Origin: Baylisascaris procyonis
Taxonomy: Eukaryota > Nematoda > Chromadorea > Rhabditida > Ascarididae
Assembly (NCBI GenBank): GCA_037389465.1
Contig: JAZARR010000296.1
Coordinates: 930,001-994,000, forward strand
Reading direction: 5' to 3'
DNA: 64,000 nt
Shown: positions 50,801-62,413 of the stretch, piece after piece
Layout of the letters: each line of letters opens with the position of its first letter
Position numbering within the stretch: position 1 is the first letter of the stretch
Made by a program: the position numbers and the translations under genes
The notes under the pieces: model-generated
Database searches by the model: none
What the model saw: only the letters and a program-made list of their open reading frames with translations
Told to the model about the DNA's origin: nothing

Positions 50801-53714
50801 TTATAGCGTTGTTGGAGGGAATTTTCGATCGTTTCGAGGACATTTTACCCTACCATCAGCCCTATTTGTCTAGATGCTTTAATTACTTTTACGATTACCT
50901 TATAATCATGGTACTAAATAGGCAAAATAATTACAATTTCAGGCTACAGTAATAAATTTGCTACAGTAGATTGAAGTAGGCTAGATAAAAAAGCACTGAG
51001 GAAAATTATATATCATAATCCTCACATAGTTAATCAACACACTAAATGCAAGAAAAAAAAAATTTTTTTTTCTCAGCAGAAAATTGCTTAGATAATATGA
51101 AAAGAGGAAATTTATAAATTTGAGCTGATCGGGCGGAGAAAATCCCATTTCGCATATTCTATTTAAATTATTTTAGATTGTAAGGTAACATGAAGTTAAT
51201 ATTATCGACCATAGTATAAAAATGTAAATCGCAGGACTCAAATGAGGCAAACTGATGGACGATTACCGCACCATCTTCCCGTTTCTTTTACGCTAAATTA
51301 ATTAACGACAGCAATAATTTCAGTACACCACGTCGAAGCAGAAGGCAAACCATCAAACAACGACCAAGCAATAAGAAACGATGGGCATCAATATGGTTAG
51401 GCAATTTATTGAACTATATAAAAATGGCACAAATACTGCAAATGAATTTATGGAAGTCATTAGAACATATTGAGATATATTAGCTGATCCTGCTATCTAT
51501 CGCCGAGTTGTTATTAGTGATCTCCGTTATCATCTACTTAATCATTGGGTTTCTAGCAATGATTTAACTTATCACTGAGGTTTTGCTAGTGATCGCTATT
51601 TTCACGATATCAATAGATAGGAGAATTCTCGGCAATACGATGAAAAAATTTCTGAAAAATGGAGGATTTTTTCGAGGATGAATTAAATTTATGTTCGCAA
51701 TGTTTATCACATGAATAAGTACAAAAAATGGACTAACAACAAATCCAAACCACGTCATGCTGACAGCTAGTAAATTCCTAGGCTTGACGTTTTGGAAATT
51801 TGATAGCTTGAAGACTTTAAAATTTAATTTTCTTAGCGTTTTGCCAACTTTTGATAAATTGCTCAATCCGCTTTCTCGAAGATTTCACCTACAGAACTTC
51901 AATTATGTTTGATAGTATCTGGTCGTGATGTGGCCATAGAATTAAGTCTGTGCATGTCGGCCTTGTTGAGAATGTCTGTGCATGTCGGCCTTATTGAGAA
52001 TGTCTATGGATGTCGGCCTTGTTGATGAATGTATGAACGGGAGAAGATATTTGCAGGAGATTCGTGCATACACCAGAAGTACGAGTCCGCAACAATGAAG
52101 GAGCAGTGATTAAACTGCAAAATGAATCCACTCGCCTACTTGAAAGTGATCTTCTAATTTTAACATTAAGAAATAAACACAAAAATTACCAAAGCAAACG
52201 AAAACTCGCATATGCTTTATTCATGCATTGCTACTTGACTTTATTGACAGTCGTTTTGTTGATTAGGGAGGCTGTCACTAACAAAAAGTTTTTTGAGAGA
52301 GTTCAACGATTCAGCAAGAAGCTTACTATATTAATCTCTGGATCTGCGTTGATTATGCTCTGATTTGAAAGGCAAATTCCATGTTTATTTAAATTTTAAC
52401 AAAAATTTCACAAATCGCATTCTGAACAAACGAATATTGCGTTGTGAATGTATTTTAGAGAGAATATATATCTGTGTATCAGATTTAGCAATTGGTACAA
52501 TGGGCTATACTATATAATATTCTTTAGAATATAGTATAGCACAGTACGCTGTTAGAAAATTTGCAACTTTTGCGAGCTTTCAAGTTTAGAAAATTTGCAA
52601 CATAGAACACTAATAATTTTTTTGTGCCATACTATACGGCATACACATTCATCTCAGAATACAACCTTTAGGGGATATTACCACTAACGTATATGCCCCA
52701 ATCAACGCGCACGGATTATTTTCTGCATAGTAGAGCACAAAATTGTATGACAATTACATATTACAGTCAAATACATACATGGAGATTTAAAAATGCTTAG
52801 CATCAGGCTTAAAACATTTAAGCGACTCTGTTGAAGGAAATCATAAAATAAATATTCTCAAAAAAAAAAAAATCGAGCATATTTCACTATATTCGCAGAA
52901 TTCAGGTGCTCCGGTAGTTGGATCGGTTTCGAGCGAGTCATTGCCGTTAGATGATCGCATACGATCACTCTCAACCGCTAGTACACCAAGTGAGATTTGC
53001 TCAGAGAAAACACAGTATAGTTTTCCATTGCAAGGCTCCGTCAAGGATATCTTCGACTCCGATATGTCAGTTGCACTTTTTTATACACAAATCTATAAAC
53101 AAGCAACATAAGCAAAAACACCGCATTGCATTATGAAGACTCTATTTAAGTGTTTATTTATTTAGATCATTTCTGTAATTTAGATATTCTATAATATGTA
53201 ATTCACTACTTAAAAAGTTATATATTTATATAACTTTTCTCGAAAAAGGCAGCGAAATCGTTGATAACGGTATTCACCTATATGTTTCTTAAAGATGTGT
53301 GACTGCAATCTCGTCAAGTCCGTTCAATGATCACAAGCCCCGAACTATATCACACGAGGATTTATACGAAGATGTGATGCGACGAATGGAAAGAATTGCC
53401 AACACAGTGAACACGTAAGCTGCATTATCAGTTGAAATCGTTTTGCATAGAAATAGTGCTGTATCTGTGATGCGGTTTTATTGATCATATGAGATCAATG
53501 ATAGTAGTAGTTGTGTTCCTTATTTGTCCCTTAATGGGCTATTAATTAATTCTTATGGTGTCTCGGATCTTAGTCGATAAAGAAATTTTGCAGGAATGTA
53601 ACTTATATGGATGTATTTTCGCCTATTTTTGATAATATAAAAATTAATTTCAGGTTTGAGGAGAAAATAACGGCGTTGGAAGAAAAGACGAAATTTTTCA
53701 TCGATACTCTTTAA
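46946..53714 (+). CDS. Unknown Ser/Arg-rich protein with C-terminal coiled coil
   Basis: Family not recognised. Exons: 46946-47059, 48284-48394, 49468-49557, 50448-50485, 51324-51395, 52057-52105, 52899-53065, 53295-53414, 53654-53714 (TAA 53712-53714), giving about 273 codons. Phases agree throughout. The N-terminal half is low complexity and basic (TRTRSGTRSGRRSRS, SSSRSRSVPSRRP, SRSRERHRRHS). A KQRPSNKKRWASIW patch follows, then a Ser/Asp-rich part (SSESLPLDDR, GSVKDIFDSD). The conserved-looking end is SHEDLYEDVMRRMERIANTV plus a short heptad-like helix, FEEKITALEEKTKFF. The composition suggests a nuclear or phosphorylated scaffold, but that is inference. The ATG lies directly behind GTTTTCAG, a trans-splice configuration. 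The gene follows NOP53 on the same strand 1.9 kb later. The 52057 exon has a second possible donor at 52145, paired with an acceptor at 52905. Confidence 0.65.
47737..47798. repeat. (AT)n microsatellite
   Basis: About 30 AT units in the first intron of the Ser/Arg-rich gene. Confidence 0.97.
48550..48586. repeat. Perfect 15-bp inverted repeat with two TGACGTCA sites
   Basis: TTATGACGTCATTGC (48550-48564) and its exact reverse complement (48572-48586) are separated by CACTTCC. Each arm holds the CRE palindrome TGACGTCA. It lies in intron 2 of the Ser/Arg-rich gene. Confidence 0.95.
51944..52026. repeat. Three copies of a 28-bp tandem repeat
   Basis: The unit GTCTGTGCATGTCGGCCTTG plus TTGAGAAT is repeated three times with three or four substitutions, ending 30 bp before the acceptor of the 52057 exon. 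Confidence 0.92.
52504..52612. repeat. AT-rich hairpin followed by a 16-bp direct repeat
   Basis: GCTATACTATA and TATAGTATAGC form a stem with AATATTC/GAATAT inside. TTAGAAAATTTGCAAC occurs just after it, twice, about 42 bp apart. Confidence 0.7.
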
Positions 53715-53830
53715 GGATACTCACGAAGAATTTATGAAAAACAATGAAATTTCGATGCATTAAATACAAATGCGTTCTTTTTTTTTTTGCCCAACAATAT
53801 AATTTTTTTCACTAATTGAGAAATATTGAA

Positions 53831-53836
53831 AATAAA
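53831..53836 (+). terminator. Poly(A) signal of the Ser/Arg-rich gene
   Basis: An AATAAA hexamer lies 117 nt after the TAA at 53712-53714, followed by T-rich sequence. This fits the 3' end of the gene. Confidence 0.55.
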
Positions 53837-55440
53837 GTGAATCTCTCAAATTTGGTGGGAATTTTTAGTGCTGCAAATATTGGATGAAAATTACGAGAAG
53901 TATAAATACTAGATGAAAATTTTATTTTTCATCAGTTGGTTTCTTAAAGGAAAGTCTTACCGATGAAGATGCTCAGTTATGATTGTTTGCGTTTATACGT
54001 TGAAATGATTATGCGAACTGATACATTAGTATCAGCAATATGGAACTGAAAACGCCGCACAAGTCGGCACTTCGATGGATATGTCGGCGATCGACATAAT
54101 CCAGCGAGTTATTTCCGCCTTGCAATCATGGTTGTTTTTCGGATGGTCATTGTTTCCCTCGAATCATTTGACACATGCCTGCAGTTTCAGATAAATATAT
54201 ATACGTCCACGTGCGGGAATGCATTGCTTTATTCATGGCTTGCAATTTGCAAAAAAAGAAAAAAAATCGAATGTAATGATGTAAAGAAGTGAGGAATACG
54301 TCTCTGAAATTTTTTTTTTTTTTGCAAATTCGAGGAATGGAAATGAGTCTTTATTGATGTTTCACGAGGCTGAGTCACATCATAAGCAAAGGGGTTCGAA
54401 GATAGGGGCCGTTTATTACGCATGAATGGATTGCACCTAACAACGGTATGTATGTGCGCATTATTGCGCGCATTGGCACGACGATTGTGCAAAACGTTTT
54501 CACTAGGCGATAGCGAAAGCGACGCTGTCCCACTGACCCGAATAGAACATGTCGATTCGAAACGCCGATCGGCTGGCACCCGATTTCACTTGTCACCATA
54601 TTGCCGCTGGCCAGCACGTAATGAACGCGTATAGTGTTCATCACATATGATTTGTACGCATAAAAAAAAACGAGATTTGCGCAAATATTCGTACACCATC
54701 CTGCCTATCACTTGTTGAAACTTGATAAAAACCTTTCAAAAACTTTCACTCTGCTAGAAATCACTTCTCGTGCTGAATATATACCATCATCGATCCCATT
54801 GCAAGCATCTCTCGTTGCCAAATAAAAAAAAAATTAAATCGGTCAAATTTCATGAGGTAATGCTTAATTGCAGATAAAATAGGACTGAAATTCATCCAAA
54901 TGCGTATAACATATATAACGATCGACATCTAATTTATATTACCCTAAAGTCTACAACGATTCATATGAAACGTTTTGTAAGTGTATTTATGGCACAGTTG
55001 ACTTAAATTTAGCTATTTGCTGCTCAAAAAAAAAAAAACTCTTCAACTTGTCTTTCAACTATAACACAATATTGATATGATCTGACAATTTCGCTAACGT
55101 GCATCGGTTGGTTGCGTCTTTTCATGAGGAAATTATGCCCGGATTATTACAACTCTTCTCTAGACGTTGAGAAACGTTTGATCGGTGGAAATATAGGATT
55201 GCTTTTTGTATTTGCCATGAATGTCGTTGTCGAATGGTCATTTCCCATAAGGCGATAGTGGTCAAACGGATTGGCGGTGGACGTTTGTGACGAAACATCA
55301 TCAGCACGGTATTGCGAGTGCTTTGACGTTAAGCTTCGATCGAATAGTCTCGTTATTGTAAGGCAATAAACAGCCCTTAGCTAGCGTGTATTCGAATCGT
55401 TTACCTCATATGGGGTGGTCACATTACAAGCAGGTGAAAA

Positions 55441-55472
55441 ACAAAAAAGCGCGTAGTCTGCGCTTTTTTTGT
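55441..55472. repeat. 12-bp inverted repeat, short loop
   Basis: ACAAAAAAGCGC, a 7-nt loop GTAGTCT, then GCGCTTTTTTTGT. It looks like a bacterial terminator but sits in nuclear DNA without a nearby gene end, so no such role is claimed. Confidence 0.85.
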
Positions 55473-55958
55473 GAGGGCAATCGGTTGCGAATATCTTCGG
55501 CGAATTTATTTCTGGCTAGGCCGAGTCATTTGTATTTTTGGGCAAATTTACCTATGCAATTAAGTGTAACACTACTCATCACTATTGACCACTCTGTGGT
55601 ATTCCTACTGAAATAGGAATTACAAGTACGAATTTTCTTCGTCGCAGCAGGCAAATAGCAAGTTTCGCCTCTGTTATATGTAAGAAATGCCGCAAGAAAC
55701 ATTAGAGCTGCGCAGTTTTGCCAATGAAAACTGCCCATTTTTGGGTAAATTGCAGTGTAACAGCTTTCCAAATTTTTATGCTATCCCTAATACTGGGAAC
55801 GAACTTTGGGATGGATGCATCCCAAATCCATCAAATCCATAAGCCGCGCGGCGAGTCTTGTTGAGCGTTAGTATCTGCGGCTCTCGGAATGAAATCCTTC
55901 AGATAAAAGTTTTTTGCATTGTAATGTAATTATTGATAGCAGATGTTAAATTATCCGA

Positions 55959-55966
55959 TGACGTCA
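55959..55966. promoter_or_regulatory. CRE-type TGACGTCA site upstream of the bZIP gene
   Basis: Exact TGACGTCA palindrome, the core site of CREB/ATF bZIP proteins, 202 bp before the candidate first-exon ATG at 56168. The PAR bZIP core is TTACGTAA, so autoregulation is not implied directly. Confidence 0.35.
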
Positions 55967-56167
55967 CTTTGGTTGGGGCAGAGGAAAGGGTGGGGGGTTG
56001 GATGGATATTCGATGAAAAGGAGTGCGATTAGTGCGAAATGGAAAGTGGCCGTCGTCAGGTTGAAAGGGCGCAGCGATAAAAGTGAAAATATGGGGAACT
56101 AGGTGACCGCGTTGCGAGCTTTTCCTTTCAATTTCGATCTCTCATTCCATCGGCGCACCATTCCGTC

Positions 56168-56209
56168 ATGACGTCCCTATCACATACGTTGACGCATTTC
56201 CCCACCAAG
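56168..56209 (+). CDS. Candidate alternative first exon of the bZIP gene
   Basis: An ATG opens 14 codons (MTSLSHTLTHFPTK) that end at a consensus donor, AAG|GTATGT, in phase 0. The second bZIP exon at 61250 (TTTTTTCAG|GGT) starts in phase 0, so this exon could splice to it, as does the 61117 exon. The ATG is the first in its frame after a stop about 90 nt upstream. The surrounding 300 bp are richer in GC than the flanks and contain a TGACGTCA site at 55959. No other downstream partner was found. Inference only. Confidence 0.35.
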
Positions 56210-59200
56210 GTATGTATCACTTTTCATTATTATTACCTCTATCGTTCTGCATTACTTGTTCATCAATGATGCATTGCAATTTGTATCATCATCTGCAATA
56301 CATTTAGCAATTCCTACCAATCGTCATACACAAAAAAAAGCCTCGTTCAATGTTTGCAATCGCTCGTAAGGTCATTAGCGTTTCGCTTAAAGGAAATTCC
56401 ATTGTTATTGTTAAATGCAATTAGATTCTCAGTTCTTAAATTGTTTACATCAGGTCTTCTATGAAGTGTTAACATATTGTGAATGTGCGCATCGAAACAT
56501 TATCTAGTAAGTTTACTCTCAACGAGGTACGATTTTTCTCGTTGAAAAAAAAATGTAATATTGATGTCTGGTAACTTAAAAAATCAAAATATTAATTTTG
56601 CATTTTAATTTTCCAACTTCATTTAAACTGTAATATTTTAGCCATTTTTCTCATGCAGTAATGTACTTATGCTGTCTTATTAACACTTGTGCTGTGATAT
56701 TTTTAGTGATGAAATCCCAGTAGAACGATTGCAATAGCTTTATATTTCTATGCTATGGTCAACTCAGCCCATATTTATATTCCAAGCAATTTTTTGCATT
56801 GAATTAGTGAGCATCTTTGGCATGTATGCAAAAGGGTACATTTAATAACGTTAAAATCAAGAATTAAAGGGTCCTTTTTTCAAAGATAGGTCTTATTTCA
56901 ATGAGACTCTATTAAAGCCTAGTTCTGACCAATGCATATACATCAGCAGTCCAAGTATCCTTGGTCTAATGCCTCTGGTTCCCTAATTGTATGTAGATAC
57001 GATATGATCACATGAAAACTATCATTTTCCAATCTAGAAAATTATTCCACAATAGAAGTTGAGGAATTTGTTTGAGCTCTATAAATTTACACTCGTTAAT
57101 TGCTAGATGAGATTATGCCTGTATTCAATAATTCCTTCTTTCTTTTTCGATTTAATATTTCGTTTCCTAAATTTATTATTTATGCTTCATTTCCTAATAA
57201 ATATATTTGAGATGAAATAGAAATGCATGTGGGAAAATTGTTATTTATATTTTGCACATTAATAACAAATAACATCTCCGCTAGTAGTCACCTTGGAGGC
57301 AATTTAGTCGTATACCATATTAAGTTGGAAGACTAGAAAGTTCAATCCCTATCTGAAGAAGTCAAAAAAGCATTGGAAAGAGATAAACATTTATGGTGGA
57401 TGTGAATATTCTTTCGTTCATTTCTCTTGTACGATCAATTCTCGGGGCTAATGCCACAAGTGAGTTCATTCAATGAAGTGAATAACCTTATTCTAAAAAG
57501 TATTCGTTATTGGGATTCTGACTTCTGATCAATCTAATTATCGTTTTTTAATATGGGATGCAATCTAATCACTGACGTTTAGCGAAAATCTATCAAAAAA
57601 TTCAGTGTAAAATGCGAGGAATATGTTCTAGCAATGGTGCTGCTACCCATAGAGTGGCTATGATTGCCTATATCTAAAATTCCAATGGCTATTCTCTATG
57701 AATTCCATGATTATTTGTGGATAATGCTGAGTGCAAATGCTCATTTCAAAAGGAAATTGCTAAGTTATAAAACTATATTATTACTAATTAAGAAATTATT
57801 TCAACGTTCACTTATTATCAGCACTATTTATTGATTAAATATCATTACGAAAGTAGATCAAAGAGATTAGATTTATATTATTAGGGATTTAAAGGGATCT
57901 ACAAAGATTATAAAATCTATATCATAATTTATTATTTTATCATTTTTTTTATATCTCAGTTTTATGAGCTTCGAAGAGTATTCTTAAATCTTAATTAATC
58001 GTAATGAAACGGCTTCACTTATATATCCGAATAATTTGAAAAAGTTTGCATTCACTCAGATGTATTTATGATAGTAAATCGAAATTTGGCACAAGAAGAA
58101 GGATTAAATTTTAATGACGAGTTGAATGAATTTTTGGACGCAAAGCCATAACGTTGAGAAACTTTCGTAATCGTTGTTACGTGAACACACATTTACATCC
58201 GCTCATTTTTACGGTGTGCATTCATGCATAAAATCGTTAATGAGGTTATATATCCATTTCTTTTTTGAATCCATCCATTGTTGCATAAAATTATACAAAA
58301 TTTAAATATTTAATTAACGTGCAATTGAGTATTTTCACTTCTAAATATTAAATTGAGATCATTGAGAAAGTTTTTTTTTGTTTGAAAAGATAAAAGTAAA
58401 AAACTTTTCAACGACCTAATTTAGCGTTTATAGTAATATTTAATACTATTTTTAGCATTTATAAAAAAATACTTTTTGAAGACCCATTTAGCACTTCCAT
58501 TTGTTAGACTTAATTAGGGAAGTGCAATATAGAAGCGATGTTTCGAATACACATTGAGGTTTAGATCATTCACAAAATCATTGATCTATATGATAGATGC
58601 ACACGTATTGTTTAAGCGAACAGCAATTATTGGAGAGAAGCAGCTATAATAGAATCGTTTATTAATAACCTGAGGGCAATAAAATGACCGACGAATGACC
58701 ACTGATCAAAAACTAATATCGGATCATAATGACCAAAAAACAAACATTATTATATGAATTAGCAACGCTTTTCTGACGTAAGTGAAATAAATGTTGTTTT
58801 CACTTGTCTTTAGTGGCGTTGACGCAATACTGAGCGAATATTTTAAATTTTTGGTGTATTTCTTAATTTAAATATATGGTTTTTATCCATTTCAAAAATA
58901 TTTTTTATTTTAATTTATTATTTATCTTCAAATATGATAAAATTTCTTCAATTTCGATGAAACCTTTTAAGCTAATTAGCGAAGATAATTTTGAATAAAT
59001 GAGTAAATCATAGGCTTTGAGCAACTAGGATTTTCGCTCAACTCACATATCAAAAGACATTCTTTAAGAAGAAATAAAAAATTCTTCGATATTTCCCCCA
59101 AAATATATTCGCTTCTCTACACCATTCGTGGGTTGTTATTAACGGAGCCCTTATTAGCTATTGTTGTTGTTTTGCATTTAGCATACACTTCATTTCTAAA

Positions 59201-61116
59201 GGAAATCCTTTTATTCCTTCACTTAGATCATTCTATTGATGCAATATTCTTCGATATTAATACCATATATGATTTATTTCCTTTTTGAACTAGAATTTCT
59301 AGTAAACGAATCGTTAATTTATATCATCTATACGACCCAAACCACTTACCACTTATAGAGTTTACACCTCCAATCTGAACAAATTATTACGCTTTTTGAG
59401 ATTTTCACATAGCTAAAGAGCAGATGAAGGAAAAAAGTTCCATATTGCTTCAGTTTTCTTCTCGGATAATTGGTGCTTGAGCAATCTGCAACTCCTTATT
59501 TCCTTTTACTCAACAATACCTTATTGAACTAGTCGGAAGGAAAAATCAACTCTCTAAGAATAATCTGTTGATCGATTGCGGTCAACATTGTTATGTAATT
59601 TCCTCTTGCAAATGATATCTCATTCTAAGCTTATTTAACTAAATCCTTTAGTATGTGTGAACAATGCGCCAAAAAAAGCCTTTTTCTTTGATTTTATTAT
59701 TGATAAATCAGCGTTATTAATTTTTTATGCATCTATCTGTTCGGTCATTTCAAGTTGGATATGGCCTTCAAATTCTGATGATCTATTTCGAAAGTAAATT
59801 TTAGTGCCTAGAAATTTCCATATATTTTGCTCAGATCTATGTAATTTTTATCGGCTTGTGAAATAAATGAGGAAATTTATATGAGCAGCAAGCGCAGATT
59901 TTCTTTTTTGCAATTTTGAGCCTAATGATCTCATATGGGTCTCTTGCAAATGGATCAATCGGAACGTTAATGAGGAGCTCTTTGTATTTAATATTATACT
60001 CAGAAATTTTATCGCTCCGACTTCAACGATCTCCAAGTCTAAACTATCCGACAAACAGACAGACATTCGCATACATCATACATGAATCAGATGCATCATC
60101 ACAATAATGAGCTCTACAAATACAAATTTGCAAAGTGCATAAGAATGAATGTGCACAAGGGTTGGATGCGATAAAATATGAGCGCATTATTGCTCATTTT
60201 TTATTATTTATTTGCAACTCATGGGAGTTGTGCATTCTGCAGGCTAAAAGAAGAGCTCTTTTGGCACGGTTCCTCATTTGTTCCACCCTATGCTTGCCTC
60301 AAAACAATCGTAGAAAAGCCATCTAACCATACCACAATTTTAAACAGCGGTTTTCAATGAGTGAAGTCAGAATAGCCTTCCGCCATTAAACCCCTTGTCA
60401 TCCCCCGCTAGATGAAGAGAGGGGAATCTTTATAGTTCCTTCACTTAAAAAGCCTTCACCACTTCCGACCACGGAGGAGAAGAGGAATAGGGGAGGGTGA
60501 AGGCCTATAAATCAGAGACACAAATCTTTTGAAAAGGAAGATGATGTCCGGTGTCCGATTTTTTTCATGTAGAAATTCATCACTTCATGATTCATGATTT
60601 TAATTCCTTCCTCTCCATTCACTCATCATTTTCTCTCTTTTCTAAAATTGCATTCCCATACTTTATATATCGCAATGTTTCATTGCAAAAATTCAGTAAT
60701 TTCTGTTGCAACCATAAAAAAAAGATTTCAGAAATTTGGACTCTCCGAAAGAATGAATTTTTGGATTTCTACCAAGCTGAAGGTTCCTTTTTTTCCTGTC
60801 CCATTCTCCTTGGAAACATAATAGAAAGGGATCCTTTGGTGCATCTCACCAAAAGGATTAAGCCTTTCTTCACTTCCTCAGCAGTCCTATGCGCATATGT
60901 TGCATTTAATGTTATCACAAATAATCTTATCGAACTTCGTTAGTGACAGTCTGTCCGGCTGTCGTTAAGCACGTTGCCATCTAAGACAGAAATGCCCGCA
61001 CTAGATTCTTCACAACAACTGTTTTTTGAAGAATCTTTCCTCGATGAGCGCCAAAAATCCTCCACTTCATTGAACAAAGGATTCCATCATCAATAATAGA
61101 GGCTAGTTAAGCGGCT

Positions 61117-62413
61117 ATGCTGAACTATCCCACCGAGAGGATGCCTACTGATATTTTGAATGCGAAGGTAACATCAAAATGCTAAAATTGTTTTCATTTA
61201 CAATAATATAATAAATATGCCTAATGTTTAATTATGCAAATTTTTTCAGGGTTTCATGCCTTATGAACTTCCGACATATAACAATATGCCACATCTATCA
61301 CATACGTCGTTGATGAGCCCATTGGTGAATCCATTCGTCTCGTCCAATATATTCAACTTACTACAGGACGAGATGAAAAGCGATAAGTCATGTACATTGC
61401 GTCCTTTTCATATCTACGACCCTTCCGATCCAATCACCGCACTTTCAGTGCCAACCAACGAGATAGTACGCAACAATGAACAATCTCCTTCCACACAGGT
61501 TTCCTACCTTTTTTTCAATTATCGCATCTGTGCTGAAGTTTGGCATATTTCTTAATTTTTTTTTAAACTTTTCTATGCCTCATTTTCCTCTTCAGGCCCA
61601 CTCCTTCGTTTGTCACTTGAATTGATGTTAAAGATCACATCAATCGTACTGATAGAACAGGTGAGAAGATGGCGTCTCGAAACGATGAAAAATACGCGTA
61701 TATGATAAGGTTATGATTACGATGAATAGCATCATAGAGCCGTTTAGCTTGTATTTGATAAGTGCAGAAATCAAGCAATTTAACCTTTTAATTTACACTT
61801 CACTTCAACTTTATTGGCACTTAAAAATATTTGCACATTTGCATAAATGATTTAAAAAACAATGTAGTAATGCCTCGGCTGTTTATTTACAACTCACCTA
61901 GATGACCACCTAAATAATTTTAATTATAAGTTTGTTTTGGGTGGTTTCGAATCTATGATGAATCAGAATTAATGCAAATTTTAGGGCACTTTTAAATTTC
62001 AGTAATTTTTACGAAACGAACTAATCGAACGGAACGGAAGTGAGGATTGAAGATTCCTATAGTGTACATTATATGCATCAGATCTCACCTTACCAGATGT
62101 TGTTTATAAGAATATAACGTTTTGATACTTTTTGACATAAGATTCGCCGTAATTTCGCACCTATAATGTGCTGTTTTGCATTTAAAACATTTGAATGTGA
62201 ATAAATTTTGTGTCGATGTAACAACTCATGAAGTGCTTGGAGGTAACGTCGTCGACATCAGACAGTGATGCACCGACCGCACAACGAAATGTAATCGTAC
62301 GTAATGAGGGTGTACGTAAGAAGAAAGAACTTGTCAAAGATGAAGCCTATTGGGAACGTAGACGCAAAAACAACGATGCCGCAAAACGAAGTCGAGATTC
62401 TAGAAGGCAGAAG
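61117..62413 (+). CDS. PAR/CES-2-like bZIP transcription factor, 3' end not found
   Basis: Sequence-specific DNA-binding protein. Exons: 61117-61167 (MLNYPTERMPTDILNAK), 61250-61498 (GFMPYELP... to ...SPSTQ), then an exon ending at 62413 (AAG|GTATCT). The last exon encodes KDEAYWERRRKNNDAAKRSR, then DSRRQK. This is the extended basic region of the CES-2/ATF-2, Giant and HLF/TEF/DBP group, with the N-D-A-A-K-R-S-R signature. The leucine zipper, expected right after RRQK, was not found and probably lies beyond the window. The acceptor of the third exon is unclear. The frame is open from an ATG at 62228, which has an in-frame TAA (62219) just upstream, so the exon starts between 62228 and about 62245, or that ATG starts a short isoform. 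The 61117 ATG has an in-frame TAA at 61108-61110. Gene identity is sure at family level only. Confidence 0.85.

Larger units (their letters stand above)
53715..61116. other. Long stretch upstream of the bZIP gene
   Basis: About 7.4 kb with no conserved coding sequence beyond the candidate exon at 56168. Parts at 54400-54650 and 55100-56210 are clearly richer in GC than the rest and may be regulatory DNA or unrecognised exons. From 56300 to 60500 the sequence is AT-rich with no visible feature. A 130-codon open frame (60551-60943, GTG first codon) is noted but unexplained. Confidence 0.5.

Noticed and set aside
54229..54644. Overlapping ORFs on both strands (70 to 116 codons)
   Set aside because: They come from one GC-rich, stop-poor patch. 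Three frames are open at once and none shows a family signature, so no gene is called.
55441..55472. Hairpin followed by T-run that resembles a bacterial rho-independent terminator
   Set aside because: The surrounding DNA is clearly eukaryotic with introns; listed only as an inverted repeat.
61596..61625. TTCAG acceptor after the second bZIP exon, encoding AHSFVCHLN then a stop
   Set aside because: In phase 0 it would end the protein before the basic region. It is possible only as a truncated isoform and has no other support.
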